In this document: positions 45,666 to 55,269 of the stretch, piece by piece
Numbering within the stretch: position 1 is the first letter of the stretch
Layout of the letters: every line of letters starts with the position of its first letter
DNA from: Hymenopus coronatus
Lineage: Eukaryota > Arthropoda > Insecta > Mantodea > Hymenopodidae
Reading direction: 5' to 3'
NCBI GenBank assembly: GCA_030762935.1
Contig: CM060880.1
Span: 12,248,501 to 12,312,500, forward strand
Length of the DNA: 64,000 bases
The notes under the pieces: model-generated
What the model was told of the DNA's origin: nothing
Seen by the model: only the letters and a program-made list of their open reading frames with translations
Databases searched by the model: none
Made by a program: the position numbers and the translations under genes

Positions 45666-46344
45666 AGAGTTGGGTCGAGAGATTCATTTTCAGTAATCGA
45701 TTCATACGATTCGTTCATGCAATATGAATCGATTCACACGATTCGTTCACGATTCATTAATGGTCGGCAAGCCTTCTCTGTGTTTAACTTATATTATACA
45801 CGGGGATGATAGTCATATGGTAGCTCCTCTAGAATAAAAACAGTAATTTATTTTAAAAAAAGCCCTACTCTTTTCCATCTATTGCAAACGTATTTGATAA
45901 AATTTCCTCCATTAATCGAAAAAAAAAAGTTTAAGTCTAAAATTGACACCTAAACTTCGACTGCATGGCGGTATTTGTGTAATGTTAATATGTAGAGTAT
46001 ATATTATTCATCACTAAGTCATGTAATTTTTATAAATACGTCATTATAAGACAACACTAGTACCCAAAATAATTATTATTTTCGGCAGTTTTCGTCGAAA
46101 TTCGGCTTGGTATTCCGAAAGGTGGAAGCAAAAGAAAAACAACCCCCAATAGCGGATCACGATTCTTCAAATTTGCGATTCTTTTTGAACGACGGTACCT
46201 GCTATGGTTGAAACGATTCATGCTATTCTTTTCGACCCATACGAGTCTTTTTGAACGATTCATGCCAAGATTGACACGATTCATACGATTCTTTTCTTGT
46301 AGTCGTTCATATGAACGATTCGTTCATGAATCGCGCCATGTCTA
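45666..46344. mobile_element. hAT-type MITE with 8-bp target duplication
   Basis: The ends TAGAGTTGGG and CCATGTCTA are imperfect inverted repeats (TAGA-TGG-CG-ATTCAT on both sides), flanked by the exact 8-bp duplication ATGCATTA at 45658-45665 and 46345-46352. Both subterminal regions are packed with CGATTC/GAATCG and GTTCAT/ATGAAC motifs, as is usual for hAT transposase binding. No transposase is encoded within its 679 bp. Confidence 0.82.
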
Positions 46345-46670
46345 ATGCATTATACCTTGGTCAGAGTCTTGTGAGACAGTGATAAGGACAACGGTAGGAA
46401 ACAGGTGGCTACGTGTGTTGGCATCTTGTGATAGCCGTCGGTGCAGCCATGTGACTACTATATTCCCCTTCGACTGTCTGAAAAGACTCCGACCAAAGTA
46501 TAATTCATTAGATCATGTGTTCTTACTGTTATTTTGAACAGACATTCGTGGATAATAAATCGCCTTACTGTTATATTAGAACAATAACTGTCAGGACATA
46601 GCAAGAGGATTTGGAAGTTAACTGTCCCCACATTTCTAACATTTAGAACACAATCAAATGAAATAGAAGA

Positions 46671-46756
46671 CTGCCTCCGTGGTCGAGTAGTCAGTGAGCT
46701 GACTTCTCACCCGGAGGTTCCAGGTTCGATTCCCGGCTGGGGAAGGGAATTTTTCT

Positions 46757-46794
<38 letters not shown>

Positions 46795-47195
46795 TCCATG
46801 GCACGACAGCTCACGGGGAACCTTGGCCTACCGCCCGGCCGCTGCGTCCCCCATCTCGGTCCACTACAGACGTCATGGATGGGGGGCAGTATTAGAGGGT
46901 GAGACGTGGTCAGCGACTCGAGCCCTCCCGGCCGGTTAATTCGCATGACCTGGAGCCGCTACTTCTCCATCAAGTAGCTCAATTGGCCCTCCAGGGACCT
47001 TACGAGGCTGAGTGCACCCCGGGCGAGTTTTTCTTTAATCAGAATTATTCCCTATCCCCCACAGAGTCTGGAAGTATGTATGTGATATAGTGAATATGTT
47101 TTTGAGGGAAACAAAACGATTTAAACTAAACGTAGCGAACCTACGTAGTCAAAGCCCTCGATATGACCTTACAGCTACAGAAATAAATAAATAAA
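46671..47195 (+). mobile_element. SINE-1 interrupted by another retroposon
   Basis: The head and start (46671-46760, box B GGTTCGATTCCC) and the body (47028-47195, TTCCCTATCCCCCACAGAGT) belong to one SINE-1. They are split by the insert described in the next entry. Confidence 0.88.
46761..47027 (-). mobile_element. Retroposon (second SINE type or LINE tail) with (ATT)n tail
   Basis: A GC-rich insert of 267 bp is flanked by the 11-bp duplication TTTTTCTTTAA (46750-46760 and 47028-47038). On the minus strand it starts with GCCCGGGGTGCACTCAGCC, continues GGCCAATTGAGCTACTTGAT and ends AGCTGTCGTGCCATGGAGTT followed by (ATT)n. Its 3' 85 bp recur at 55137-55222. The sequence type is widespread in arthropods, to my memory. 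Confidence 0.85.
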
Positions 47196-47306
47196 AAAAA
47201 AATGAAATTGAATTGGCACTAACAAGGGGCCTCTGTCACATTCATGTTACAAAACCCAGCTAGCACTTTTTGTAGTGAATGTAGATTGAAAATAACGAAA
47301 TAATAA
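47196..47306. other. Short unassigned spacer
   Basis: Nothing was recognised. Confidence 0.4.
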
Positions 47307-47572
47307 ATGATGTGTTCCATTCACATGACTTTCTCTGTTTCGCAAACGTCGCTTACAATAGATTATTCTTTTATCTCCATCACGCTAATCCAGATAAGCA
47401 TTAGCAGAATTGTCTTATTATTTGCTTCCGTGCAAGTACAACGGACTAAAAGATTTGACTATCACTAGGTTGAAGTGATAGTCAAATCTGTTAAACGTCA
47501 ATCGCTATTTGAAACAATTCAATTTCGGTTCTCCTTTGCTTGCTAGGAGTTGTATGCATTTATTCTCTGTAA
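47307..47572 (-). mobile_element. HPE T-end fragment
   Basis: The T end (GTGTTCCATTCACATGACTT) and about 260 bp follow. It contains a local inverted duplication, GATTTGACTATCACT and AGTGATAGTCAAATC, at 47453-47490. Confidence 0.75.
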
Positions 47573-47681
47573 TTGGGTACTGCCAGGTGGCAGAGTTAAA
47601 TATACAAAATTCACTTACAATAATAATCTTGCAGTTAATAATAGTAATGCAACAGTAAATACAAATTAATAATAGTAATAT

Positions 47682-48580
47682 GCATGTTTTTTACTTTCAC
47701 TATACGCTCTATGTGCATAGTGTATAGAGAATGTATTGCACTCCACCAACAAATTCGATACCGAGATTTCACCGGAAATATACCTATGTTTCAGGGTCCC
47801 CTGTATCCAAAAAAAGTATTTTCAGAAAAAGGTCCGTGTGTGCGTGTGTGTGTGTGTCAGTGTGTCCGTGTGTCTGTGAACACGATAACTCAAAAACGAA
47901 AAGTCGGTAAAATACCAAACTTGGTATTTAAGTTTAGTATTTTCCAGGAATGCGACACGAAGATTTTGAGAAAAATCTCCCCACCCCGAAATGCCCTTTA
48001 CATGGAACTTTTTTCGAACATTTTGACTTTCTCAAAAATGGTTCTAAAGTGTTTGATTAACATTTCGTATATTAAAGATATTTACCTGACAAATAAAATG
48101 TATATCTTGAATTTTCTGAGAATAGCCTCTGAAGACTACTTTATTCTGGATGAGTTTTACGGAATTTTGCATAGCTGCTAAACCGTAAGAGATGGACAAA
48201 AACTTGACACACAACAAATGTAGAGCGCATTAAAGCACACAATTTATGTTATTAGCCTTTTTTTCGTGGAGTTGATCGTTTTTGAGTTATTCCTTGTTTT
48301 TGATTTCACCTTTAAAAACATACTTTTCTCATACAGAAATTTGTCAACTCCTGTCCATACAAACAAAGGAACTTCAGTCACATATCAACCAGCTTTTGAC
48401 TATCACTTTAACCTATGGTACTCCCTTATTTCGCTTATACTTACAAGGAAGCAAGTAATAAGGCTATTTCTGCTAATTTTATCTCGATTAACATGAAGTA
48501 AATAGAAGCATAAGCTTTGTAACATTAATTTGTTGCAGAGATGTAGAGAAAGTCATGTGAATGGAACACATCAGATTTTT
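47682..48580 (+). mobile_element. Complete HPE
   Basis: The H end is CTTTCACTATACGCTCTATG with mirror. The GT tract is at 47837-47876, and the full middle is present. The T end is GTAGAGAAAGTCATGTGAAT. The 165-codon plus frame across it (47684-48181) is a by-product of the repeat. Confidence 0.87.
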
Positions 48581-48654
48581 TTTTTCAAAAATTTCTTATG
48601 CTCGCTGTGGAATGAATTTATTTGAATTTTTATCCTCGTTTTCCCTTCCCCAAA

Positions 48655-48768
48655 TGTTTAGTTAGTTTTCTGTAGTTCCTAAGTGGAGCATAGAACACCG
48701 TAACGATGTTTCTGTGATCGGATTTGATATTTTAGTTAGTAAATTCGCCGTTATTCAACATGGTGACA
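48655..48768. repeat. Dispersed repeat R7, copy 2
   Basis: It shares GTTTCTGTGATCGGATTTG and the CTAAGTGGAGCATAGAACAC region with 33828-33940. Confidence 0.6.
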
Positions 48769-48854
48769 AGGGATCCGCTCGTCGCCCACAGATAGCACTG
48801 AGGACGAAATCACGAAATGGCGGAATTTTGCCCAGGAGAGTTCTTCTTTCAAGG

Positions 48855-48940
48855 TATTCCCTTCCGAAGAAAGTCATCACCCTCCATTAGGTTTAAACCT
48901 ACTATTTTGGGATTTAGAGGCTAGCTCAACGGAAGCCGAC
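48855..48940 (-). mobile_element. SINE-3 head fragment, degenerate
   Basis: CTTCCGAAGAAAGTCATCAC, then a box-B-like AGGTTTAAACCTA and GGGATTTAGAGGCTAGC, resemble the SINE-3 head on the minus strand. Confidence 0.45.
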
Positions 48941-49448
48941 TGAACATAGTAATTTAAGGTGTATATTCTGTTTTTGTGAGCAAACACACATACGTATATA
49001 AGTACAGCTGGATTTTGTTACACTAGTTTTAAATATTCAACCACAAGAGCACCTTGTCGCGAAGCAGAGGAAAAAGGAATATAGCCACACACAACGTTTC
49101 TTTTATCTGATCAAGCCTTTCGTTAGTTAATCCTTGGACTCATGCAACATTCATCACATCACGTGTTCACTACGTACCTCTGACGTCACAAGAGCAGGTG
49201 CCTGCCTGTCTTACCTGAAACATAAAACGTACAGTAAACTGAGTAAAACCTTCTTGCAATATAAAAAAAACCCACAAATGTAGTTGCAAAGAAACCGAAG
49301 CACCAGTATCGTAAGTAAACAAATAAAAAGAGTTCTCTCTGCAAGCCTAATTACAGGTTTAGAAACCAAGTATCAAGTGATGCAGGTTTTCACAATATTT
49401 GAACTGAAGTATACAATCTGCTTTACTAATGTGATACAGACCAAAACA
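48941..49448. other. Unassigned sequence
   Basis: Nothing was recognised. Confidence 0.4.
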
Positions 49449-49449
49449 G

Positions 49450-49569
49450 TTTTATGCTTTCTCTACACTTACTATGGATATAGTGTATAGAGAAGGTTTT
49501 GTATTGCAACCAAAAATACCATACCGAGATTTTACCGGATATACACGTTTTAGGGTTTGGAAAAATGTC

Positions 49570-49613
<44 letters not shown>

Positions 49614-50222
49614 CATGATAACTCAAAAATGAAAAGTCGGTAAAATACCAAACTTGGTGTTTAAGTTTGGTATCTTCCAGAGATGCGACACGAAACTTTT
49701 TAGAAACATGCCCCCACCCCAAACTACCGTTCACATGGAAACAGTTTCGAAAATTTTGATTTTCTCATAAATTGCTCAAACGATTTTGATTAAATTACCG
49801 TATATTAAAGATATTTGCATAACAAATAAAATGTATATCTTTAATTTTTCTGGGAACAGCCTCTAAAAATCTCTTTGTTCTAGATGAATTTTGCATAATT
49901 GGTAACCCGTAACAAATAGACAAAATAATGTAGATGTCGTTAAAACACACAATTTTCGTGGAATTGACCATTTCTGAGATATTTCAAGTTATTTGTTTCA
50001 CACTTTTCTTCTGGCCATGCAGAGAACCACATTTCAACCACATGGCAATCAGCTTTTAAAAGATCTCACTCACTTGAACTAAGTGTAATCCCTTATTTTC
50101 CTTCTACTAACAAGGAAGCAATTAAGATAATTTCTGAGAATGTTAACCTCTAGAAGATATGATTTTTAACAATAATGTGTTATGTGGAGAAAGTCATGTG
50201 AATGGAACACATCAGATCTTTT
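49450..50222 (+). mobile_element. Complete HPE with expanded GT tract
   Basis: The H end is CTTTCTCTACACTTACTATG, and (GT)n of about 18 units lies at 49574-49611. The T end is GTGGAGAAAGTCATGTGAAT. Parts of the last third are deleted. Confidence 0.84.
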
Positions 50223-50283
50223 TTTTTTTTCTTTCTTAAAGCAAGGCGCGAAAATGCTTTTTTTTTTTTTTAATTTTTTGTTG

Positions 50284-50514
50284 CTTCATTTGTATAGTCC
50301 CCTTTAACATCAATGCTCATATTGGGGGCTTTCACTTGTGAAACTGTAGGTTCAGAACATTAGATTAAACTTTATATTGCTAAACACACGCACATTCACT
50401 CTTCCAGACTCTATGGGGGATAGGGAATAATTCCGTTATAAGAAAAATTCCCCGCCCCAGCCGGGACCTCCGGGTGAGAAGTCAGCTCACTGACCACTCG
50501 ACCACGGAGGCAGT
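50284..50514 (-). mobile_element. SINE-1 copy
   Basis: The minus strand carries the head GACTGCCTCCGTGGTCGAGT, a shortened box-B region, the TTCCCTATCCCCCATAGAGT block and the 3' stem-loop (GCCCCC...GGGG with loop AATATGAGC...GTTAAA). The left flank is T-rich. Confidence 0.88.
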
Positions 50515-50552
50515 CTGCTTCATTTTCAAGTGAGAGTAGTACAAACCAAAAT

Positions 50553-50697
50553 AAAATGTGTTCTGTTCACATGATTTTCTATCTCTACAAGGAAGCTCTG
50601 TTAATTTTTTCTCGATTAGCATGAAGTACATGGGAGCATAAGCTTTTTAACAATAATTTGTTGCAGAGGGTAGAGAAATTCATGTGAATCAGATTTT
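50553..50697. mobile_element. Miniature HPE made of two T ends
   Basis: A short minus T end (GTGTTCTGTTCACATGATTT) is joined at ACAAGGAAGC to a plus T-end module that finishes GGTAGAGAAATTCATGTGAA. It is a 145-bp deletion derivative with inverted ends. Confidence 0.6.
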
Positions 50698-50699
50698 AT

Positions 50700-50962
50700 T
50701 AAAGAGGATGTTAAAGCTCAGTGTTTTCTGCCGATACATGGAAATGCTAGAGATGCTCCTTACTCCACAGCTACATACATTATCACAGCGGCATGTCTCA
50801 ACAAGATGGTGCTACAGCCCACATTGGCGATATCTATATTACAATGTTTTTTTCAAACTTTCCTTAACTCGAATCTATCACTGTGCGACATCTTTCTTTT
50901 GGGGTTACTTCAAGTATAAAGTGTACCTTAGAACGTCACACAAACATGGTGCAATCAGCTGA
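50700..50962 (+). pseudogene. DDE transposase C-terminal remnant
   Basis: Across two frames the plus strand reads QQDGATAHIGDI (50790-50830) and, 45 codons later, SFFWGYFKYKVY (50897-50935). These correspond to the QQDGAxxH and LDFFLWGYxKxxVY signatures of an insect mariner-like transposase family. The Asp before FFLWGY is lost, and a frameshift separates the two parts. Nothing of the N-terminus is visible. Confidence 0.65.
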
Positions 50963-51290
50963 CTGATAAAGCAATAACACGAGTACAGCAGTGGATTCTG
51001 TAAGTTTACTACAGAACATATCTTCTAAAGTCTCAAGAAGCCGAAAAACATAGATAATGCAGGGGTTTAATTTGAATAGATGAATCATGGACTATTATGT
51101 GAAAACCCGCTTAAAAGAATTAAACAAGATGTTTTGTTAAAGTGATGTTTGTATCATACATGGAAGTGCCTCTGACGTCAGCAGAATTAGGCATGGCATT
51201 ACGTAACAGTCAACGTAATAATCTGTTAGGGCAACTATTTAAACTTGTCATTTTGAAACGTGCTTCTAGAAATCACTACTGCAAAAAAAA
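50963..51290. other. Unassigned sequence
   Basis: Nothing was recognised. Confidence 0.4.
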
Positions 51291-51292
51291 TA

Positions 51293-51757
51293 TCTGATGT
51301 ATGCCATTCACATAACTTTCTCAAGCTGTTCTACAAACAAATTTTCTACAAAAGGTTATTCTGTTATCTATGTCATGCTAATCTAGATAAGCATTAGACA
51401 AGTTATGTGTTTTAAGATCTATATTTTTGTGTAGCAATCATTTATGTATCTTTTACGGTTTAACTGTTATGCAAAACTCAACCAGAATAAAGTACTAAAT
51501 ATGCACTTTTTTTGTTATGTAAATATCTTTAGTACACGGTATTTTAATCAAAATCGTTAGAGCCATTTTTGAGAAAATCAAATTTTCCGAAAAATGTTCC
51601 ATGTAAAGCGTAGTTGCAGGTGGGAGGATTTTCTTAAAATTATTCCTTGGACCGACTTTTCGTTTCAGCTATGCTATTCACACACACGGACCTTTTTCTA
51701 AAAATGATTTTTCGGACTCAGGGGATCTCAAAACACATATTTCCCCTGGATCGACCA
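51293..51757 (-). mobile_element. HPE with large internal deletion
   Basis: The T end is ATGCCATTCACATAACTTTC. The copy then jumps to the TTTTGTGTAGCAATCATTTA block and continues to TCTCAAAACACATATTTCCC, where the H end is lost. Confidence 0.72.
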
Positions 51758-51870
51758 ATCTGTTTTTTTTTCTTTGTGACTTCCCTCGCCAAGATAAACA
51801 CCGGATGGGATATTTAATACCAAAACTACGTTTCACCTGCTCTCAATAATAATAATAATAGTAATAATAG

Positions 51871-52133
51871 GCCCACCTGGGTAGCGTGGTGGTAGCATGT
51901 CTGCCTCACGTTCAAAAGGTCGTGAGTTCGAATCTCGCTTAGGGCGAGTTACCCAGGTAAGGTTTTTTTCGGGGTTTTCCCTTATCCTGAGAAAACGAAT
52001 GTCGAGTAACTTTAAGCTTCATGGACCCGAGATCATTTGAGCATCATATCATCAATTACATTCATCGTCCGATATGACCAAACCAGGTTAAAGGACGTTA
52101 AACCACAAAAAAAAAAAAAAAAATAAAAAAAAA
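51871..52133 (+). mobile_element. SINE-2, complete with perfect 3' stem-loop
   Basis: The head is CACCTGGGTAGCGTGGTGG and box B is GAGTTCGAATCTC. The body is TTCCCTTATCCTGAGAAAAC. The 3' stem has CGTCC (52066-52070) pairing with GGACG (52093-52097) around GATATGACC...GTTAAA, followed by an A-rich tail. The likely target duplication AATAATAG (51863-51870, 52140-52147) is weak because the site is low-complexity. Confidence 0.88.
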
Positions 52134-52149
52134 TAAAAAAATAATAGCG

Positions 52150-52440
52150 ACTGCGCTGTCCACAGATAGTTAAAGCAGCTAGATGAATACTACCCTAGTG
52201 CCATCTGCTTGTCACAGAACAAAGTAGTATGATTGTGGGGATGTGACCTCGAAGGACTGGCTGAACTCTTATCATCTTACTAAGGATGATGGGAGGCAGT
52301 TATACTACAGTACTAGAGAGGTCACATTGTCTGGCTCTTACGTACCATCTGACTACGGATGCGAAAGCACCTAGATTCTGGTACCCATCGCCATCTGCTT
52401 GGCAGGAAAGGAAAGTGGTATGGTACGGGTCCTGAAATAC
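52150..52440. repeat. Diverged tandem duplication
   Basis: The phrase GCCATCTGCTTG, followed by a GAA-rich stretch and AGTGGTATGG-like sequence, occurs at 52200-52240 and again at 52390-52420. GACCTCG occurs at 52245 and 52470. This suggests two old units of about 190-200 bp. Function unknown. Confidence 0.45.
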
Positions 52441-52442
52441 TA

Positions 52443-53027
52443 CTATCCTCCACATACCGTCAACGAGGTGACCTCGGAATAGTTCCGTCGCGATATGACA
52501 TAGAAGTTGAAGCGATATGAAAGAGATAAAAAGCGTCTCCTAAGCAATGACCGCAGCGCCTTGCTTCTCTTCCTAGAGCTTTGGGCGCGCCTAGCGGCAG
52601 CATCGACGTCTGTAGAAATTTCCCTGATTAGGAGAAGCACCCCTATACCCTGCCGCTGAGCCCTTACACTTGACAATTCGGGTGGTTTCGCGTAAGGCTG
52701 GCTATGCTGCCTTTGCGGTGCTGCCAGAGTAACTAGTAAACAACAACAGCTGATTACAAATGCCTCTATAATGTGTAACGACGAATATAACCAGTGAACA
52801 AGTAAATGGATGCTGATGAATAATGAAACTAATTCGTTATAATTGATGTTAACTGAAAATAACAGTGATACTATAACACATGTAGCATACATTACGACAA
52901 TATAGAACAGATTAATGCAAAATAACTCGTTACGAGAGAAAGGTATAATACAATGATTTTCACCGATTAGAAATTTTAATGACTCAATTCCATCCAAGTC
53001 TCCGTCATCATCATTAGTGGTACACAT
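52443..53027 (-). CDS. Open frame of 194 codons, unknown
   Basis: This is the longest frame in the window and the only long one not explained by a known repeat. From a Met at 53027 the product starts acidic (MCTTNDDDGDLDG), then has two or three hydrophobic stretches (about residues 38-60, 66-85 and 86-103) that could span a membrane. A basic, Arg-rich C-terminal half (residues 140-175) is encoded by GC-richer DNA. A donor-like GTAAGG follows the codons near 52670, so the real exon, if any, could end there. I recognise no family. Its 3' half overlaps one arm of an inverted repeat (52642-52678 against 53438-53477), so a transposon origin is possible. Chance also remains possible. Confidence 0.25.
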   Translation of the reverse strand: MCTTNDDDGDLDGIESLKFLIGENHCIIPFSRNELFCINLFYIVVMYATCVIVSLLFSVNINYNELVSLFISIHLLVHWLYSSLHIIEAFVISCCCLLVTLAAPQRQHSQPYAKPPELSSVRAQRQGIGVLLLIREISTDVDAAARRAQSSRKRSKALRSLLRRRFLSLSYRFNFYVISRRNYSEVTSLTVCGG

Positions 53028-53750
53028 TCACTGATGATTCCGTCTAATTCCTGTGCTTTTCGTATTATTTTGTGAACATGATTCACTTTCTTCTTCCATG
53101 AAGCCGCGTCCATTCTCGCCACACCTTCCCACAAAAGTCTATTATTGTGAACGTCTTGTTATGTTCCCTCACGTACAAACAAACACCAAAACGCTATCAA
53201 CAAATATAAATAACAACGAATAATACGTATATTGTACTGAACAGCTCAACGCACGTGTTAGGAGTTCACAAACTGAGCACGTGGTTGGAAATAGTAAGAT
53301 ATTGCAACGGTGCAGTATCTAGATGCGTTTCCGTTGTGTGACCGATCGATAGACCGGAATGCTTCTTTGTGATTGGTTCAGAAAGTCAAACGGGTAAAGC
53401 TTTTGGTCTGTTTTCTGTGGCTGTACCAACTTAACTCCTAACTGTCAAGTGCAAGGATTCAGCGGCGGGGGCATAGGCTGTCTCTACATACTCTAACAGC
53501 ATGCCAGGAACGAACTACTATAATATAGAGCAAAGTATTTATTACTGCCTATCTCTACAGGCGTCAAGAGTATAAATTAAGCCGCTTATATTACGTTAAC
53601 ATCGGTCGTCCTTTTCTCAGTGTTAAGAAATGAATCAAAGGGAATTTCAGCGAAACAAGAAACATCTGGTAAAACCCTGATGCTCAATTCACACGACACT
53701 CTCTACCCACTTTAACTTAACAAAAACCCTTACACAAATATTCGTAGACG
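53028..53750. other. Unassigned sequence upstream of the 194-codon frame
   Basis: The stretch is single-copy in the window. It holds the right arm (53438-53477) of the inverted repeat. I see no promoter motif that I would defend. Confidence 0.35.
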
Positions 53751-53752
53751 GC

Positions 53753-54088
53753 TTACCCTCCGCTTATGTTGTACTGGCACCGCTCTAGGACTTACAAGCG
53801 GGTGCCTAGGGGTCAGAAGCACAGAATGAAGAACCTGGAATAAGTGGTGGATCCGTAACCAGGCATGAGCGTGAGGAAGTGGGCGATATGAAATGAAAGC
53901 GAAACTGACGATAGAAAAGGTGATGATGGAGCAATTGGTGGAATGAGTGGAGGGGAAACGGAAGGACCCGGAGAAAACCCGACCAACCGTTTCGTCCACC
54001 ACAAATCCCACAGGCGGGAGCTTGGGACCGAACCCGGGTAGCCTAGGTGGGAGGCGAGCGGTTTAACACCTCTGCCACGCCGCCCTTT
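53753..54088 (-). mobile_element. SINE-4 copy
   Basis: On the minus strand the tRNA-like head GGGCGGCGTGGCAGAGG and a box-B-like CGGGTTCGGTCCC come first. The long body follows (GTGGTGGACGAAACGGTTGG, CACCAATTGCTCCATCATCA), ending CACCCGCTTGTAAGTCCTAG and the GGAGGGTAA tail. Frames of 63-93 codons across it are repeat by-products. Confidence 0.82.
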
Positions 54089-54134
54089 ACAAATAATTGG
54101 TCATGTTTAATGTTTCATTATTGGTATAAGATAT

Positions 54135-54660
54135 CGTATAACCTGTAGATACATAGATACGTTTATTTGCCAGAAAAAATACATTGTGTAGCAACGCCAA
54201 TTACAAATAATATCAAAAACAATTGGCACTATCATAAAATTCATCCAGACAATAAAATGGATTTAAAATCAAAGTGCGCTTCCCTGACCTCTTAAAAAAG
54301 TCTTTAGTGCGGTTACTAGGTTTGTTAAATAGATTTAATGATACTGCCTCAAAGGAATGTTATATCTTACTATATTTACATCTATTTATGTAAATATTGG
54401 AACTAGTTCTGGTGTGATGAAGATGAATTTCGGAATATAGATTGTATTTATGATTATTTTTCTTAACAAATAAGAGGCAGTGGAACACGAACAATGAAGT
54501 CGAAGTTAAAACACCCAACTTAACAAATAAAGGTTTACAATGAGTTCTGGGGGCTACACCACTAAAAATTCGAATTGCCTTTTTCTGTAATAAAAGTATA
54601 TTTTTAGCTAAAGCATGGTTGCCCAAAACTAAAATACCACAACTCAAATGGCTATAGAAT
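54135..54660 (-). pseudogene. LINE 3' end (CR1/jockey-like reverse transcriptase C-terminus)
   Basis: A minus frame at 54647-54360 contains LVLGNHALAKNILLLQKKAI, then SGVAPRTHCKPLFVKLGV, then a hydrophobic FHCLLFVKKN end. This is the conserved tail of the reverse transcriptase frame of a common arthropod non-LTR element. The frame ends naturally near 54360 and is followed by about 220 bp of probable 3' untranslated sequence to 54135. The catalytic core is absent, so the copy is 5'-truncated. Upstream of codon 1 the sequence is unrelated. Confidence 0.78.
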
Positions 54661-55090
54661 TGTCCATAGTAAATTAATAATAAAACATTGGAAACACATG
54701 ATTTTTTAAAACACGTAACATGAATGTACCTCTGCTTACTTTGTTGGCGATATTATTATGTGAACGCCAACCTAGACCGGGTTCGAAATGAAGTAGGACA
54801 CAGGTGCTATCTCTCGTGTTGTGTAAACATTGAACTGTATTCCTTGTTAGTTACCAGGGGGGGGGGGGACACACCTGAGGTTGTTGTACTCGCCAGCCAG
54901 TTCCCTTCCACCGGAAGTACACGTCACAGACAACCTCGGCATGAGGCTTTTACTTGCAGGAAATGAACGCTAACCATCACAATCAGAGCTGTAGTATTCC
55001 TTTGTCTTCAGCATGTTCGAGTTTCATTTGCTTTAGGCAATTAAAAAAACCGTATTAAGCTACTAAACATATTAAAGGTTTATTATTATC
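54661..55090. other. Unassigned sequence
   Basis: It contains a G-run at 54858-54868. An 80-codon frame at 54724-54966 is not recognised. Confidence 0.4.

Positions 55091-55136
<46 letters not shown>
55091..55136. repeat. (AT)n microsatellite, left of retroposon
   Basis: About 22 AT units. Confidence 0.95.
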
Positions 55137-55137
<1 letters not shown>

Positions 55138-55219
55138 ATGACGTCTGTAGTGGACCGAGATGGGGGACGCAGCGGCCGGGCGGTAGGCCAAGGTTCCCCG
55201 TGAGCTGTCGTGCCATGGA

Positions 55220-55222
<3 letters not shown>
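55137..55222 (+). mobile_element. Retroposon 3' end, 5'-truncated
   Basis: This 85-bp segment (CATGACGTCTGTAGTGGACC to GTCGTGCCATGGAGTTTTA) equals the 3' part of the insert at 46761-47027. Here the tail is (TA)n instead of (ATT)n. Confidence 0.8.

Positions 55223-55267
<45 letters not shown>
55223..55267. repeat. (TA)n tail/microsatellite
   Basis: About 20 TA units form the tail of the retroposon, and the mariner lies immediately to the right. Confidence 0.92.

Positions 55268-55269
<2 letters not shown>

Noticed and set aside
47684..48181. 165-codon plus-strand frame
   Set aside because: It lies wholly in a complete HPE. Homologous frames in other copies are broken differently, and the protein is dominated by the GT tract; there is no selection for coding.
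53730..54011. 93-codon minus frame, also similar frames at 62701-63014
   Set aside because: They are by-products of SINE-4; the same body gives similar frames in each copy.
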